NCBI GenBank assembly: GCA_963797765.1
Contig: CAWCQU010000004.1
Location: forward strand, 62,001-126,000
Direction of reading: 5' to 3'
Source of the DNA: JBGPTK01 sp963797765
Lineage (GTDB): Bacteria; Acidobacteriota; Terriglobia; Acidiferrales; UBA7541
DNA: 64,000 nt
Shown here: piece after piece, positions 17,316 to 27,600 of the stretch
Layout of the letters: each line of letters starts with the position of its first letter
Numbering within the stretch: position 1 is the stretch's first letter
Notes under the pieces: model-generated
Database searches by the model: none
What the model saw: the letters and a program-made list of their open reading frames with translations, nothing else
Told to the model about the DNA's origin: nothing
Made by a program: the position numbers and the translations under genes

Positions 17316-18644
17316 TCAGACGGTGCGCTCGACCTCGGTAATGCAGGCTTCGAGCGTGCGCAGGCCAAAGTCGGCTTGCTCTTCGTCGACGAGGAGCGGT
17401 GGAGCGAGTCGCACCGTATTTTCGCCGGCGCCGAGAACCAGCAACCCCTTCGCAAAGGCCAGTTCGACAATTCGCTCGCGTAACGCATGCGCGCGTTCCT
17501 TGGTTTTCTGATCGCGCACAATTTCAATGCCGATCATCAGACCGCGTCCGCGGATCTCGCCGACAATCTTGTGCCGCCCGGTCCAATCGCTGGTCTGGCG
17601 GAGGATATATTCGCCCACACGGCGCGAATTTTCGATGTATTTTTTTTCAAGCAGGTCGAAGGTGGCCATCCCGGCGGCAATGCAAACCGGATTGCCGCCG
17701 AACGTGGAGGCGTGCGCGCCCGGCTTCCAGTTCATTATGTCCGCCCTAGTGATCATCGCGCTCAGGGGCATCCCCGAAGCGATACCCTTGGCCACCAGAA
17801 TAATGTCCGGCTCAATTCCGGCGTAATCCGAAGCCCACCACTTTCCGGTTCGTCCCATGCCGCTTTGCACTTCATCGGCAACCAAGAGCATGCCGTGCTT
17901 TCGGCACATTTTTTCGAGCCCCTGAAGAAATTCCACGGGGGCGTGGATATAGCCGCCCTCTCCTTGCACTGGTTCGACGAAAATCGCGGCGACTTCCCCG
18001 GGGTCAACGATATGCTTGAACAACTCGTCTTCAATATAGCCCAGGCAATCGGCGGAGCCGAGACCCCGGTAGGTGTCGGGATAATGGGCGTGAAAAACAC
18101 CGCCCAGCAACGCGCCGAATCCTTTGCGCTGGACTGCTTTGCTGGCCGTCAGGGAAAGCGAACCCATGGTCCGGCCGTGGAAGCAGCCATAAAAAGCGAT
18201 GAACTTGTCGCGCTTGGTATGATAGCGGGCAAGTTTCATGGCAGCCTCAGTGGCCTCGGTGCCGGAATTTCCGTAGTAAACCCGTTTGGGCGTTTTCCCC
18301 GGAGCAATCGACGCCAATTTCTGGGCAAATTCCACCAGGTTGGAATAATAGAAATCCGTGCCAGACATGTGAATCAGTTCCGCCGCTTGCTTCTGAATGG
18401 CGGCGACTACTTGAGGATGGCAATGCCCTGTGGCCACGACTGCGATCCCGGCGGCAAAATCGAGAAACGAATTTCCGTCCACGTCCTCGACGATGGCGCC
18501 GCGGCCCGACTTGACGACCAGCGGATAACTCCGGGTATAGGATGGCGATAAAAATTCCGCGTCAAGTTCGACGATTCGCTTGGCCTTGGGACCGGGAAGA
18601 GGGGTGATAAGGCGCGGCAATCTGGATTCGGTTGTTTCAATCAT
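17316..18644 (-). CDS. Class III PLP-dependent aminotransferase (4-aminobutyrate/ornithine type)
   Basis: 442 residues from the ATG at 18644, which follows GGAGGAAGTC; an open frame upstream lacks a ribosome site. Family marks include the GNSGTEATEAAMKLAR phosphate site, FYGCFHGRTMGSLSLT, the DEVQSGMGRTGK segment and the PLP lysine in VAKGIASGMPLSA. It resembles GabT and acetylornithine transaminase; the exact amino donor is not readable and no arginine or GABA genes adjoin. Confidence 0.88.
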   Translation of the reverse strand: MIETTESRLPRLITPLPGPKAKRIVELDAEFLSPSYTRSYPLVVKSGRGAIVEDVDGNSFLDFAAGIAVVATGHCHPQVVAAIQKQAAELIHMSGTDFYYSNLVEFAQKLASIAPGKTPKRVYYGNSGTEATEAAMKLARYHTKRDKFIAFYGCFHGRTMGSLSLTASKAVQRKGFGALLGGVFHAHYPDTYRGLGSADCLGYIEDELFKHIVDPGEVAAIFVEPVQGEGGYIHAPVEFLQGLEKMCRKHGMLLVADEVQSGMGRTGKWWASDYAGIEPDIILVAKGIASGMPLSAMITRADIMNWKPGAHASTFGGNPVCIAAGMATFDLLEKKYIENSRRVGEYILRQTSDWTGRHKIVGEIRGRGLMIGIEIVRDQKTKERAHALRERIVELAFAKGLLVLGAGENTVRLAPPLLVDEEQADFGLRTLEACITEVERTV

Positions 18645-18799
18645 GACTTCCTCCGTTAGGGTAGGGGTTGAGGTTTCGCCGGCGATTCGGGCCAACGTTA
18701 AGCCTACATAGAGGAAGTGAGCTTAGTCCACGCCGAAAAGGCTGGGACGTTCGCGTGAAGGCAATCCGTGAAGCGGCCGCGGCTTGTAAAGTAGTGTTC

Positions 18800-20239
18800 T
18801 CACTTTTTTTTCCAACGGACGCTGCCATCTCTAACGTCTTCCAAAATGATACCACGGCCGGCCAACTGCTGCCGAATCTCATCGGCACGTGTGAAGTTAC
18901 GCTTACGTCGCTCGGCTTCGCGCTCGCCGATCAGCGCTTCAATCTCCTGATTGCTCAATTCCTCGCGGACTTGCAAATATCCCAACCGGCGAAGTTTTTC
19001 GTCATCGTCTTCGACGAGCAGGGCAAAAATAGCGTCGAATTTGTCCATGGCCGCCAACACCGCCGGTGAATCTGCCTGATAAAACTGGCCTCGATCGATC
19101 GCCGTATTAATGTCACGAACCAGGTCAAACACGGCGGCCAGCGCGCGCGCCGTATTTAAATCGTCCTCAAGACCTTGCTGGAATTCCTCGATTGCCGCGT
19201 TCACCACCTCCTGAATCGAGCTCGAATTCCCCTGCGGCAGTTTCTCCGCCTTCAGGCGCGCCACAAAGTTACGCAAGCGCTCGACCGAACTTGCAGCCTG
19301 CTTCAGGCCGTCCATGGTGAAATTGAGTTGGCTGCCGTAAGGAACCGATGCGAGCAAAAAGCGAATCGTGGAAGGCTTATAGCCCTTACCAAAGAGATCG
19401 CGGAGCGTGTAGAAGTTGCCCAGCGACTTCGACATCTTCTCGCCTTCCACCATCAGGTGTTGAGCATGCAGCCAGTAGCGCACGAACTGTTTGCCAGTGG
19501 CCCCTTCCGATTGCGCGATTTCATTCTCGTGGTGGGGAAAGGTAAGGTCCACTCCACCAGTATGAATATCAAGCGTATCGCCCAGATATTTCATTGCCAT
19601 GGCCGAGCACTCTATGTGCCACCCCGGGCGGCCGCGGCCGAGAGGAGTGTCCCAATAATCCTCACCGGGCTTGGTCCCCTTCCATAAAGCGAAATCGCGA
19701 GCGTCGGCTTTTTCGTACCGATCCACTTCCACGCGGGCGCCGGCCTGGATCCCGGAAACGTCCAACTTCGAGAGCTTCCCGTATTTTGGAAATTTCGAAA
19801 TCCGGAAATAAACGGAGCCGTCGCTCACGTAGGTCATGCCTTTTTCGGTAAGTCGCTGGATTAACCGCACCATGTCGTCAATATGGTCGGTGGCGCGGAC
19901 CAGGTGTTCAGGCGGCTCCAAATTGAGCGCGGCCATGTCTTCGAGGAAGGCCTGAATATATTTTTCGGTGTAATCGCGGATGTGGACGCCGGCCGCGGCG
20001 GCCTTCTGAATGATACGGTCATCCACGTCGGTCAGGTTCATCACCTGGTTCAGGCGGTAGCCGCGCGAACGAAGAAACCGGCGCAGGATATCCTGAAAGA
20101 CGAAGGTGCGAAAATTTCCGATGTGGGCGAAGTCATAGACCGTCGGCCCGCACGTATACATGCGGACTTCACCCGTATGCAGAGGGGTGAACGATTCCTT
20201 GCGCCCCGACAACGTATTATGCAGTAAAATTTCGCCCAT
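18800..20239 (-). CDS. cysS: Cysteinyl-tRNA synthetase
   Basis: About 479 residues. Class I signatures are present: HIGN in TVYDFAHIGNFRTF and KMSKS in GEKMSKSLGN, together with the zinc-binding CGPTVYD, WHIECS and HHENE groups. It charges tRNA-Cys; the tRNA-Cys gene lies about 6 kb away on the same strand. The ATG at 20239 follows AAGGGTGGG; a GTG at 20260 in the same frame would add seven residues. Confidence 0.95.
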   Translation of the reverse strand: MGEILLHNTLSGRKESFTPLHTGEVRMYTCGPTVYDFAHIGNFRTFVFQDILRRFLRSRGYRLNQVMNLTDVDDRIIQKAAAAGVHIRDYTEKYIQAFLEDMAALNLEPPEHLVRATDHIDDMVRLIQRLTEKGMTYVSDGSVYFRISKFPKYGKLSKLDVSGIQAGARVEVDRYEKADARDFALWKGTKPGEDYWDTPLGRGRPGWHIECSAMAMKYLGDTLDIHTGGVDLTFPHHENEIAQSEGATGKQFVRYWLHAQHLMVEGEKMSKSLGNFYTLRDLFGKGYKPSTIRFLLASVPYGSQLNFTMDGLKQAASSVERLRNFVARLKAEKLPQGNSSSIQEVVNAAIEEFQQGLEDDLNTARALAAVFDLVRDINTAIDRGQFYQADSPAVLAAMDKFDAIFALLVEDDDEKLRRLGYLQVREELSNQEIEALIGEREAERRKRNFTRADEIRQQLAGRGIILEDVRDGSVRWKKK

Positions 20240-20422
20240 CCCACCCTTGGACCGAATCACGTGACTACAGATATTAGGACAAGCATTCTAGCCGACGCCC
20301 GGATGGGACGCAAAGCGCTGAAAGGCAAGTCTTTCGTCAGAAGCGACACAAGCCCTGGTGCCGAAGGCGAGCCGCTAAGGCGAAAACTTGATGGCTCACC
20401 AGGAAACGGCCAAGGGAATTTC

Positions 20423-21301
20423 TTATTTGTGCTTGAGTTCCGAAGTACGTTTGTAGACTCGAACATAATCGACCAGCATGGCTTGGGGGAAGACGGTGGA
20501 TCCGTCCGGTGGCCCAGGCCAATCGCCGCCCACAGCAACATTCAGAATGATGAAGAACCTGTGATTGAACACCCAGGGCTTTCCGCCGGGAACGTCCGCT
20601 GAAGTGAAAGATGAGTAGAGATAATTATCCACATAGAAGTGGACGATATTGGGCTCCCACTCTATCGCGAAGACGTGGAAACTGTCCGAGAACTGTTGCC
20701 CAGAGGAAAGTTTAAAGACTGTAGTGAGCGCTTCGCCGCCGGAATATCCCGGCCCGTGCATGGATCCGTGGTTTGTGGATGGCTCCTTGCCGATGTTTTC
20801 CATAATGTCGATTTCGCCGCAGGCGGGCCAGCCATCCTTGGCGATATCATCGCCCATGATCCAGAACGCGGGCCACAGGCCCTGGCCATAGGGGATCTTG
20901 ATGCGCGCTTCGAAGCGGCCGTACTCCTGAGAAAAGAGCCCCAGCGTTTTCAAACGGGCGGAGGTGTAATTCTTGAGAGCACCGTCCGGCCCGGTGTAAG
21001 TTTCCTTTAGAGCCGTGATGGCCAGTTTTCCATCTTCGATTGAAACATTTTGAGAGCGGCTGGTGTAAGACTCGAGTTCGTTGTTGCCCCACCCACTGCC
21101 ACCGAGATCGTAGGTCCATTTCCTCGAATCGGGGGCGGAGCCGTCTCCGCCGTCGAATTCATCGCTCCACACCAAAGTCCAACCAGGGCGCGAAAGTTGA
21201 GCGGAGGCGACGCTCCCGTTATCCACTTTCGCGGAGAAGATGACCAACAGGATTGCTGATGCGGTAAAGGAACCGAGGCGGCGCCAGAATTGAGAAACCA
21301 T
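20423..21301 (-). CDS. Secreted glycoside hydrolase family 16 (beta-glucanase)
   Basis: 292 residues with a signal peptide (cleavage likely after VASAQ, about 35). The catalytic strand reads EIDIMENIG, the GH16 ExDxxE pattern with nucleophile and acid/base Glu intact. FEARIKIPYGQGLWPAFWIM and the WSDEFDG opening support a laminarinase/lichenase-like enzyme for beta-1,3 or mixed-linkage glucans. It probably helps the cell feed on fungal or plant polysaccharide. Confidence 0.92.
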   Translation of the reverse strand: MVSQFWRRLGSFTASAILLVIFSAKVDNGSVASAQLSRPGWTLVWSDEFDGGDGSAPDSRKWTYDLGGSGWGNNELESYTSRSQNVSIEDGKLAITALKETYTGPDGALKNYTSARLKTLGLFSQEYGRFEARIKIPYGQGLWPAFWIMGDDIAKDGWPACGEIDIMENIGKEPSTNHGSMHGPGYSGGEALTTVFKLSSGQQFSDSFHVFAIEWEPNIVHFYVDNYLYSSFTSADVPGGKPWVFNHRFFIILNVAVGGDWPGPPDGSTVFPQAMLVDYVRVYKRTSELKHK

Positions 21302-21334
21302 GTCGAATGCCAGCCTGTGAACTACGATCGATCA

Positions 21335-23689
21335 TCAGGGAAGTTGAACACGACGCATCACAATCGTCCCATCGCCATCGTGGATCGCGGTGCAGTCCGC
21401 GGGGCGGTCCTTCAGCAAGAACAATCCTTCGAGCGGCAATCCGTAGGATTTATCCATGACATAGACTTGCAGAGGCGCGCTGCTGGCGATCGCGAAGCCG
21501 ATTTCCACTCCTTCCGGTTGCAAGTCCACAAGATCGTATACATGCCATCCATTGGTGTACTTCAAAATTGCTTCGGAGATCGGTGGAACCGGCTTGCCCT
21601 GAATACTCACCGTTTCGCTGGATTCCGAGGGAGGAAATAGCAAGTACTCCTTCGCGGCGCCCCGGTGCGAAATCATTAACGCGCGGTAATGCCGCAATCC
21701 TGCCATCTGCATCACGCTCATGATTTTCAATTCCGGCGCGGGAAGATCGAGATGCGGCGCACCGGTGGAGAAACCCTTCTCATTCAACCACTGAAAAAAC
21801 TTTCCGGGATTAAGATCGAAATTTGCATGCTGCCGGAAAGAATCGGGCAAGCGCCCGGAATTCGGATAAACCACCCATTGTGATTTTCCGGAATCGGCAT
21901 CCTGAAGATAGATAATGTTCATCGCGTGCTGAACGGAGCGGCTGTAGGGCGGCATCGCAAAGGCAGTGCAAGCCGAGAGAATGGCAAGGACGACCGCTAG
22001 TCCCGGAAACGCCCAGCGCTCCCGGCCGTTGAACTCACCGAGGAGCGGAGCCAGCGGACTGCAGAGCAGCGCGGCTAGCACCGCAACAGCAACGAGCAGC
22101 GGGCGTCCCAGCGCACTGTAGAGAAAAAACATGACTGAAAAAACGATCAGTGCCGCGATCACCGCCGGAACGATTGCAGCGATCCCGCGCTTCACTGCAT
22201 CGATGCCCCGCCCCAACGAGAGCGGCAACGCACAAAGACCAGCAGTAAGTGAGGGGACCAAGAATACATAACTTACTCCCGGCAGGAACCAGGAACAGAG
22301 AAAGGAAATCGCAGCCCAAGAAATCCACACGCCCGCCCAGAGTCCCCAATATCCGGCTCGTCTGCGGAACAACACTGCAAGAATACCAGCGGAAGAGATA
22401 CCAATGGCCCAAAACGCCGTCAGCGCCGGATACGGATGTGCTACCCATGTGGACGGAAACGCTCCGCTGGCACGGAGCGCATTGCTGAGGAAAAAGCCAA
22501 CGATGGCGCTAACAACGACCATCAAAAGCCAGACCACCAAACCCCACCACAACTCGCTCACTCGAATATTTCCCACGCGAATCAACTTTAATGTAGCGAT
22601 GATGATCAGCGCCAAAGCCAATGCGGCGATCCATACCGTCCAGGACGATGGCCAGGAGACAATCCAAAGAGCGAAAAGGTCGAAATAGACGGCTTCGCCC
22701 CCGGGCAGATGGCCCAAATTCTCATTGGAGAGAGCGCGCAGGAGCGCAAGCGCATTTTCACCATGGTGCTGCAAGCTGGCGGGGTCGGCGTTAGCAAAAT
22801 TATCGAGCGGAGTATGGTATTGCGAAGCGTTCCCGATAAACGCGAAGTTGAATCCCTGAAAGCCCTGTGCTTTGAAGACCGTAAAATCCGTATCGTTAGG
22901 TAACAGCTTATAGGCAGTGTAAAAAACCGAACTGGCCATCGGATGTTTCACAGCGCGCGAAAAAACATGAACCAGCCACGCATTGGCGCTGCCCGTTTCG
23001 AACATTAGACTTGGGCCGGAAGTTCCCCTCGCGTCCAGATTAACTACGGCACCAACATCCTTCACCCACGGATGACTTTGTACGAAAGCGCGGGCTCCCA
23101 GCAGGCCGGCCTCCTCACCGTCATCGATCAGCAGGATGATGGCATGCCGAGGCGGCGGAGCCGCTTTCAATGCGCGGGCAATTTCGAGAGCCGCAGCCAC
23201 TCCGGCGCCGTCATCCGAAGCGCCCGGACCGGCTGACACGGAATCGTAATGCGCAGCCAATAGCACGGCGGGGCCGGGCTCGCTGCCTTGCAAGCGCGCG
23301 ACCACATTTTTCACTTCACCGCATGCGCCGAATAGAGAGCATGCGGTGTCTCGCTGCACCTCGGGTGAATACCCGAGCTTCAACAAGTGCGAAAGAATCC
23401 GCGATCGCACCCGTTCATTTGCCGCGCTGCCAATCGGGTGCGGAGTGCCGTCCGCCACTAGCTCTTGCAGATATTGCCGAGCCCTTGCGGCAGAGAAATC
23501 CGCGGCGGGCGCATCAGCCGTCATGGGTGACGGCGGGCGGTAACGGATACAAACCAAAGTGAACACGAGAGCTATCAAGAACAAAGCAAACAAAAGACTC
23601 CGCACTGTGTGCCTTGAATTTTCCGGCGACGTATTGGAAGAGTCGTGAGGCAATGTTGGCTTCCGGGCGAACCATGCTATGCGGCGCAT
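21335..23689 (-). CDS. M28 family metallopeptidase with multi-span membrane domain
   Basis: 784 residues. After one transmembrane segment (about 30-50) comes an M28 aminopeptidase domain: AAHYDSV and the ASDDGAG motif supply zinc ligands, DDGEEAGLLG the catalytic acid and ligand, NLDARG and YHTPLDN the rest. From about residue 345 there are roughly eight more membrane segments and then an extracytoplasmic C-terminal domain, the layout of Fxna/ERMP1-like peptidases. The peptidase domain faces outside. Substrate unknown. Confidence 0.9.
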   Translation of the reverse strand: MRRIAWFARKPTLPHDSSNTSPENSRHTVRSLLFALFLIALVFTLVCIRYRPPSPMTADAPAADFSAARARQYLQELVADGTPHPIGSAANERVRSRILSHLLKLGYSPEVQRDTACSLFGACGEVKNVVARLQGSEPGPAVLLAAHYDSVSAGPGASDDGAGVAAALEIARALKAAPPPRHAIILLIDDGEEAGLLGARAFVQSHPWVKDVGAVVNLDARGTSGPSLMFETGSANAWLVHVFSRAVKHPMASSVFYTAYKLLPNDTDFTVFKAQGFQGFNFAFIGNASQYHTPLDNFANADPASLQHHGENALALLRALSNENLGHLPGGEAVYFDLFALWIVSWPSSWTVWIAALALALIIIATLKLIRVGNIRVSELWWGLVVWLLMVVVSAIVGFFLSNALRASGAFPSTWVAHPYPALTAFWAIGISSAGILAVLFRRRAGYWGLWAGVWISWAAISFLCSWFLPGVSYVFLVPSLTAGLCALPLSLGRGIDAVKRGIAAIVPAVIAALIVFSVMFFLYSALGRPLLVAVAVLAALLCSPLAPLLGEFNGRERWAFPGLAVVLAILSACTAFAMPPYSRSVQHAMNIIYLQDADSGKSQWVVYPNSGRLPDSFRQHANFDLNPGKFFQWLNEKGFSTGAPHLDLPAPELKIMSVMQMAGLRHYRALMISHRGAAKEYLLFPPSESSETVSIQGKPVPPISEAILKYTNGWHVYDLVDLQPEGVEIGFAIASSAPLQVYVMDKSYGLPLEGLFLLKDRPADCTAIHDGDGTIVMRRVQLP

Positions 23690-23780
23690 GCAGGCAAGTC
23701 AATTGGAGGCGGCTGAGGGAGAATGGTTGAGAACGCCGAGTTTCTTGTTATCCGGGCTGCTGAGAAGATAGTATACGCGG

Positions 23781-24332
23781 ATGGAAAAATGGTTTCCGAT
23801 CGAAACTGAACGTTTGCTGCTGCGCGAATTCCGCGTCGACGACGAGCATGACATCCAGGAATATGCCGGCGATCCGGAAGTGGTGAAATTCATGGAGTGG
23901 GGACCAAATGACCTGGCTACCACGAAAGCTGTCCTGGCGAGCTGGATAGAAGATCAACAGCATTGGCCCCGCGATTCCGTGACGCTGGGCATCGAGCTAA
24001 AAAGCGAGCACCGGCTGATCGGCGGGATTCGGCTAACGGTCAAAGACAAAGTGAACGAAACGGCTGATCTTGGTTACAGCTTGAACCGGCTGTATTGGCA
24101 TCGGGGATACGCCCCTGAAGCTGCCGGCGCGGTTTTGAATGCTGCCTTTCGCTCTGTGGGATTGCACCGCGTGTGGGCTACTTGCGATCCGGCAAACCAC
24201 GCTTCGTATCGAGTGATGGAAAAGCTGGGCATGCGCAGGGAAGGCTTCTTCCGAAAAGACGTGAAGCAGAGAGGTGAGTGGCGCGATTCCTATCTTTACT
24301 CGGTGTTGGAGGAAGACTGGCTGCGGGGATGA
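23781..24332 (+). CDS. GNAT N-acetyltransferase, RimJ/RimL type
   Basis: 183 residues. It opens with ETERLLLREF, typical for RimJ/RimL-like enzymes, and has the acetyl-CoA loop region NRLYWHRGYAPEAAGAVL and the ATCDPANHASYRVMEKLGMRREG segment. Acetylates an N-terminal amine or small molecule; the acceptor is unknown. It is monocistronic, divergent from the M28 gene. Confidence 0.88.
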   Translation: MEKWFPIETERLLLREFRVDDEHDIQEYAGDPEVVKFMEWGPNDLATTKAVLASWIEDQQHWPRDSVTLGIELKSEHRLIGGIRLTVKDKVNETADLGYSLNRLYWHRGYAPEAAGAVLNAAFRSVGLHRVWATCDPANHASYRVMEKLGMRREGFFRKDVKQRGEWRDSYLYSVLEEDWLRG

Positions 24333-24606
24333 GCGAACTGCGAACGACGGAATCCATCGCGCCTTCTGGTCCGCTCTCTGGGTGGACCTGTAACGCATCC
24401 GCACACCGCGGCAAACATCTTTGACATCCATCGGATCGCGTGCTACGTTTCATGGTGCAACCGCCAATCGCAAGCGCCAGGCGGCTGGGCCCGAATTAAT
24501 TTCGACCCACCACCATTTTTGTCTCGATAATCCTCCACATGCAGGTTAAATTTGATTTCTCTGCCTCATATCACTCCAGCAGAGGAACGCTTCAACGAGG
24601 AAACGA

Positions 24607-27600
24607 GTGCTTAAACTACGGAAAGTAGAGATGTTAGGCTTTAAGTCGTTTTGCGAGAAAACGCAGATCACTTTTAGCGGAAACGGGATCACTTGTATCG
24701 TCGGGCCGAACGGCTGTGGAAAATCCAATATAGTCGATGCCATATCTTGGGTACTGGGCGAGCAGAGCCACAAGTCCCTGCGCGCGGAACGGATGTCCGA
24801 CTGCATTTTTAACGGCACCGCGAAGCGCCCCCCACTTGGCCTCTCCGAAGTTATGTTGACGCTCGTGGATGAGGAACTGGCGCAAGCTGCCGCTTTCGTA
24901 CTCGACGCCCCGGAAGAGACAGCCGCCGAGGAAGCGCCCGCTGAAATCTCCGGCGATTCTATGGAGGGTGAAACGTCCCCCGAGAGCGAAGGGGAAACTG
25001 GAATCGCTGCGGTTCCAGACCAAGCAAAATCCGGCAAGCCATGGAAAAAGCGCGGAGCCGAGAAACCCACGATGCGGCTGAAACCTGGTGAAGTGGTGAT
25101 CGGAAGGCGCCTGTACCGCTCAGGGCAAAGCGAATATCTGATCAATGGGAAAGTTTCGCGCCTGCGCGATATTCAAGAAGTCTTTATGGGCATTGGACTG
25201 GGCCCGGATTCTTACGCAATCATCGAGCAGGGGCGGATCGGCCAAATCTTGAATTCCAAGCCAACGGACCGTCGAGCGATTATCGAAGAAGCCGCGGGCG
25301 TGACGATGTACAAAACGAAACGCCGCCTGGCGGAAGCCAAGCTCGAAGCCTCGAAAGTGAACCTTTCCCGCGTCAACGACATTCTGGTGGAAGTCGACAA
25401 GCAATTAGGCTCGCTGAAGCGCCAGGCATCCAAGGCGCGCCGCTACGCGGAGTTGCGCGAACAGATGCGCGGATTGATGCGCACGGTTTTGGCGAGCAGA
25501 GCTCGAGAACTGGATTCGGAAGCAGAGCGGCTGGAGATCGCGCTTCGCGAAGCAGCAACGGCCGAGGAGTTTGAAACGCACACCGTGCGCGAACTTGAGA
25601 GCGAGGTCGAACGCCTCTCCACGCGCACCTATGAACTCGATGGCGAGCTTCGGCAAACGCAGAATTTCCTGGGGCAAGCCGCGCTGGAACTAGACCGCGC
25701 CGAGAATCGGATTTTATTTAATCGCGAGCAGGTGGCGCAATTGGGTTCGCGATCGGAACGGCTCGCATTGGAAATCGAACAAGCCGAATCCCAGACCGCG
25801 CAAATTGACGCGCGCGCGCGGATGCAGCGCGAATCCGTCTCGAACCTGCGCGAAGAAACGGGACGCCTGGATGCTGCGCTCAAGGCAATGCTCGAACTAG
25901 CCGCGGCCGGCTCCGAGGAGCAAGGCTCGCTTGAATCACGCATCGAAGAATTGCGCCGCTCCGCGATCCGGCTGGGCGAAGAAGCGGTCCGCTGGCATGC
26001 TGATTCACTGCAAGCCGAGGAAGCGTTCGAACGCCATACCCAGGCATTGGAGCAACGCGAACAATCGCTGCAACAAGTGGAGAACACGTGCATCGAACTG
26101 GACCGCCGGTCCCGCGAAAGTGAATTGACCTGGCAGCAGATCGCCGTGCGCGCCCGCGATGTGGAGCTGGCCGTACGCTTTGCGCAGACGCGAATTGAGG
26201 AGCTACGCCTGAGCCAGCAAGAAGCCAGCCGCCGCGTCGAAACCACCCGTGAGGAATCGGCCGCCGCGCGCGCCCGCCGAACATCTGTCGAACAAATACT
26301 GACCGAACGAGCCTACAGCGCGGAGGCTGTACAGAAACTCTTTTCCGCGGATCGAGACGGCTCCGGGCGTGGATTCCGTGCCGTTGGAATGCTGGCGGAT
26401 TATGCCGAGGTAGAAGAGCAATACGAAGGCGCACTGGAACAGTTTCTGCACGAAGAGCTCGAATATGTAGTGGTGGAAACGTTTGACCACGCGCGCGCCG
26501 GTGTTTCCCTGCTGCGCGACGAAATGGGAGGTCGCGCTACATTTTTTGTTGATTCCGTGCGGAATTTGCCGTGGTTGCCTACTGAAATGCCAGCTCCCAT
26601 TCTGGCCGACCCCGGAGTGATTTCGCGTCTCGACCGGCTGGTAAATTTCCGCGACCCTCTTGGCGCGGCAGCGAAACAATATCTACCCACCCTGCGCGCC
26701 GCCTACTTGGTGGAAGACGGAACAGTGGCCGAGAAATTGGCCCACGAAAATCCTCAGATGTATTTCGTCACACTGGACGGCACCTGCTATCAAGGCCGGA
26801 TGGTAAGCGGCGGCAGGCCTGGCGATGCGGGCCCGCTTGCCCTCAAGCGAGAATTGCGGAGCTTGGAGGCGGACGCCACGCGGCAGGAGCGCGCCGCAGC
26901 AGAAGCGCAGGCGGACCTAGCTCGGATTCAACAGGAATTGCGCGACGCCGAATCCGGCCTCGGCCCGATGCTCTCGCAGCATGTGGAGGCGGAAAAAGCG
27001 CTGGTGGCGGCCACGCATCAACGGGAACAGACTTTGGCCGAGCTCGGCCGATTCCAGCAACAATTGGCTGAGTGCCAGCAGGAAATCTCACGGCTCCACG
27101 GAGAAGCGACGGCCGCACGAGAGCGCGCTGAATTGGCGCGCGTGAAACAAGCCGAGGCGGGCGAATTGCGGGCTGCCGCTGAATCAAAAGCCGCGCAAGC
27201 CGCCGAGAGGCTCACGGCTTCGAGACAGGAGTTGGTGGAACAACGGGAGCAACTCGCCCTTCGCCGGGAAGAACTGGCTACCATGTCCGAACGGCTGGCG
27301 AGCGCCGAATTGCTTGCCGGGCGCCTCGAAGAAGAATTGCGTCAGGCGCAGGAGCGCGGCGGAATGCTCCGCGAGCAGACAATCATTCTTTCTCGCGAGC
27401 GAGCGGAACTGGAAACAAATATCGTCGAAGTGGAAATACAACTCGAAACGTTTCGTGCCGACAAGGCGCGACTTGAAGAGACAAAGGCGCGACTCGAAAA
27501 GGAGTGGGAAGAAGTTCGCACTCGAAGCGTAACACTGGATGATTCCCTGCGCGCGAAGCGCCAATCGCTCGATGACGTCCGCACCGCGCGCACTCAGCGC

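Noticed and set aside
24546..25145. 199-codon minus-strand frame across the Smc head
   Set aside because: Antisense to the Smc Walker A region; Ser-rich shadow composition.
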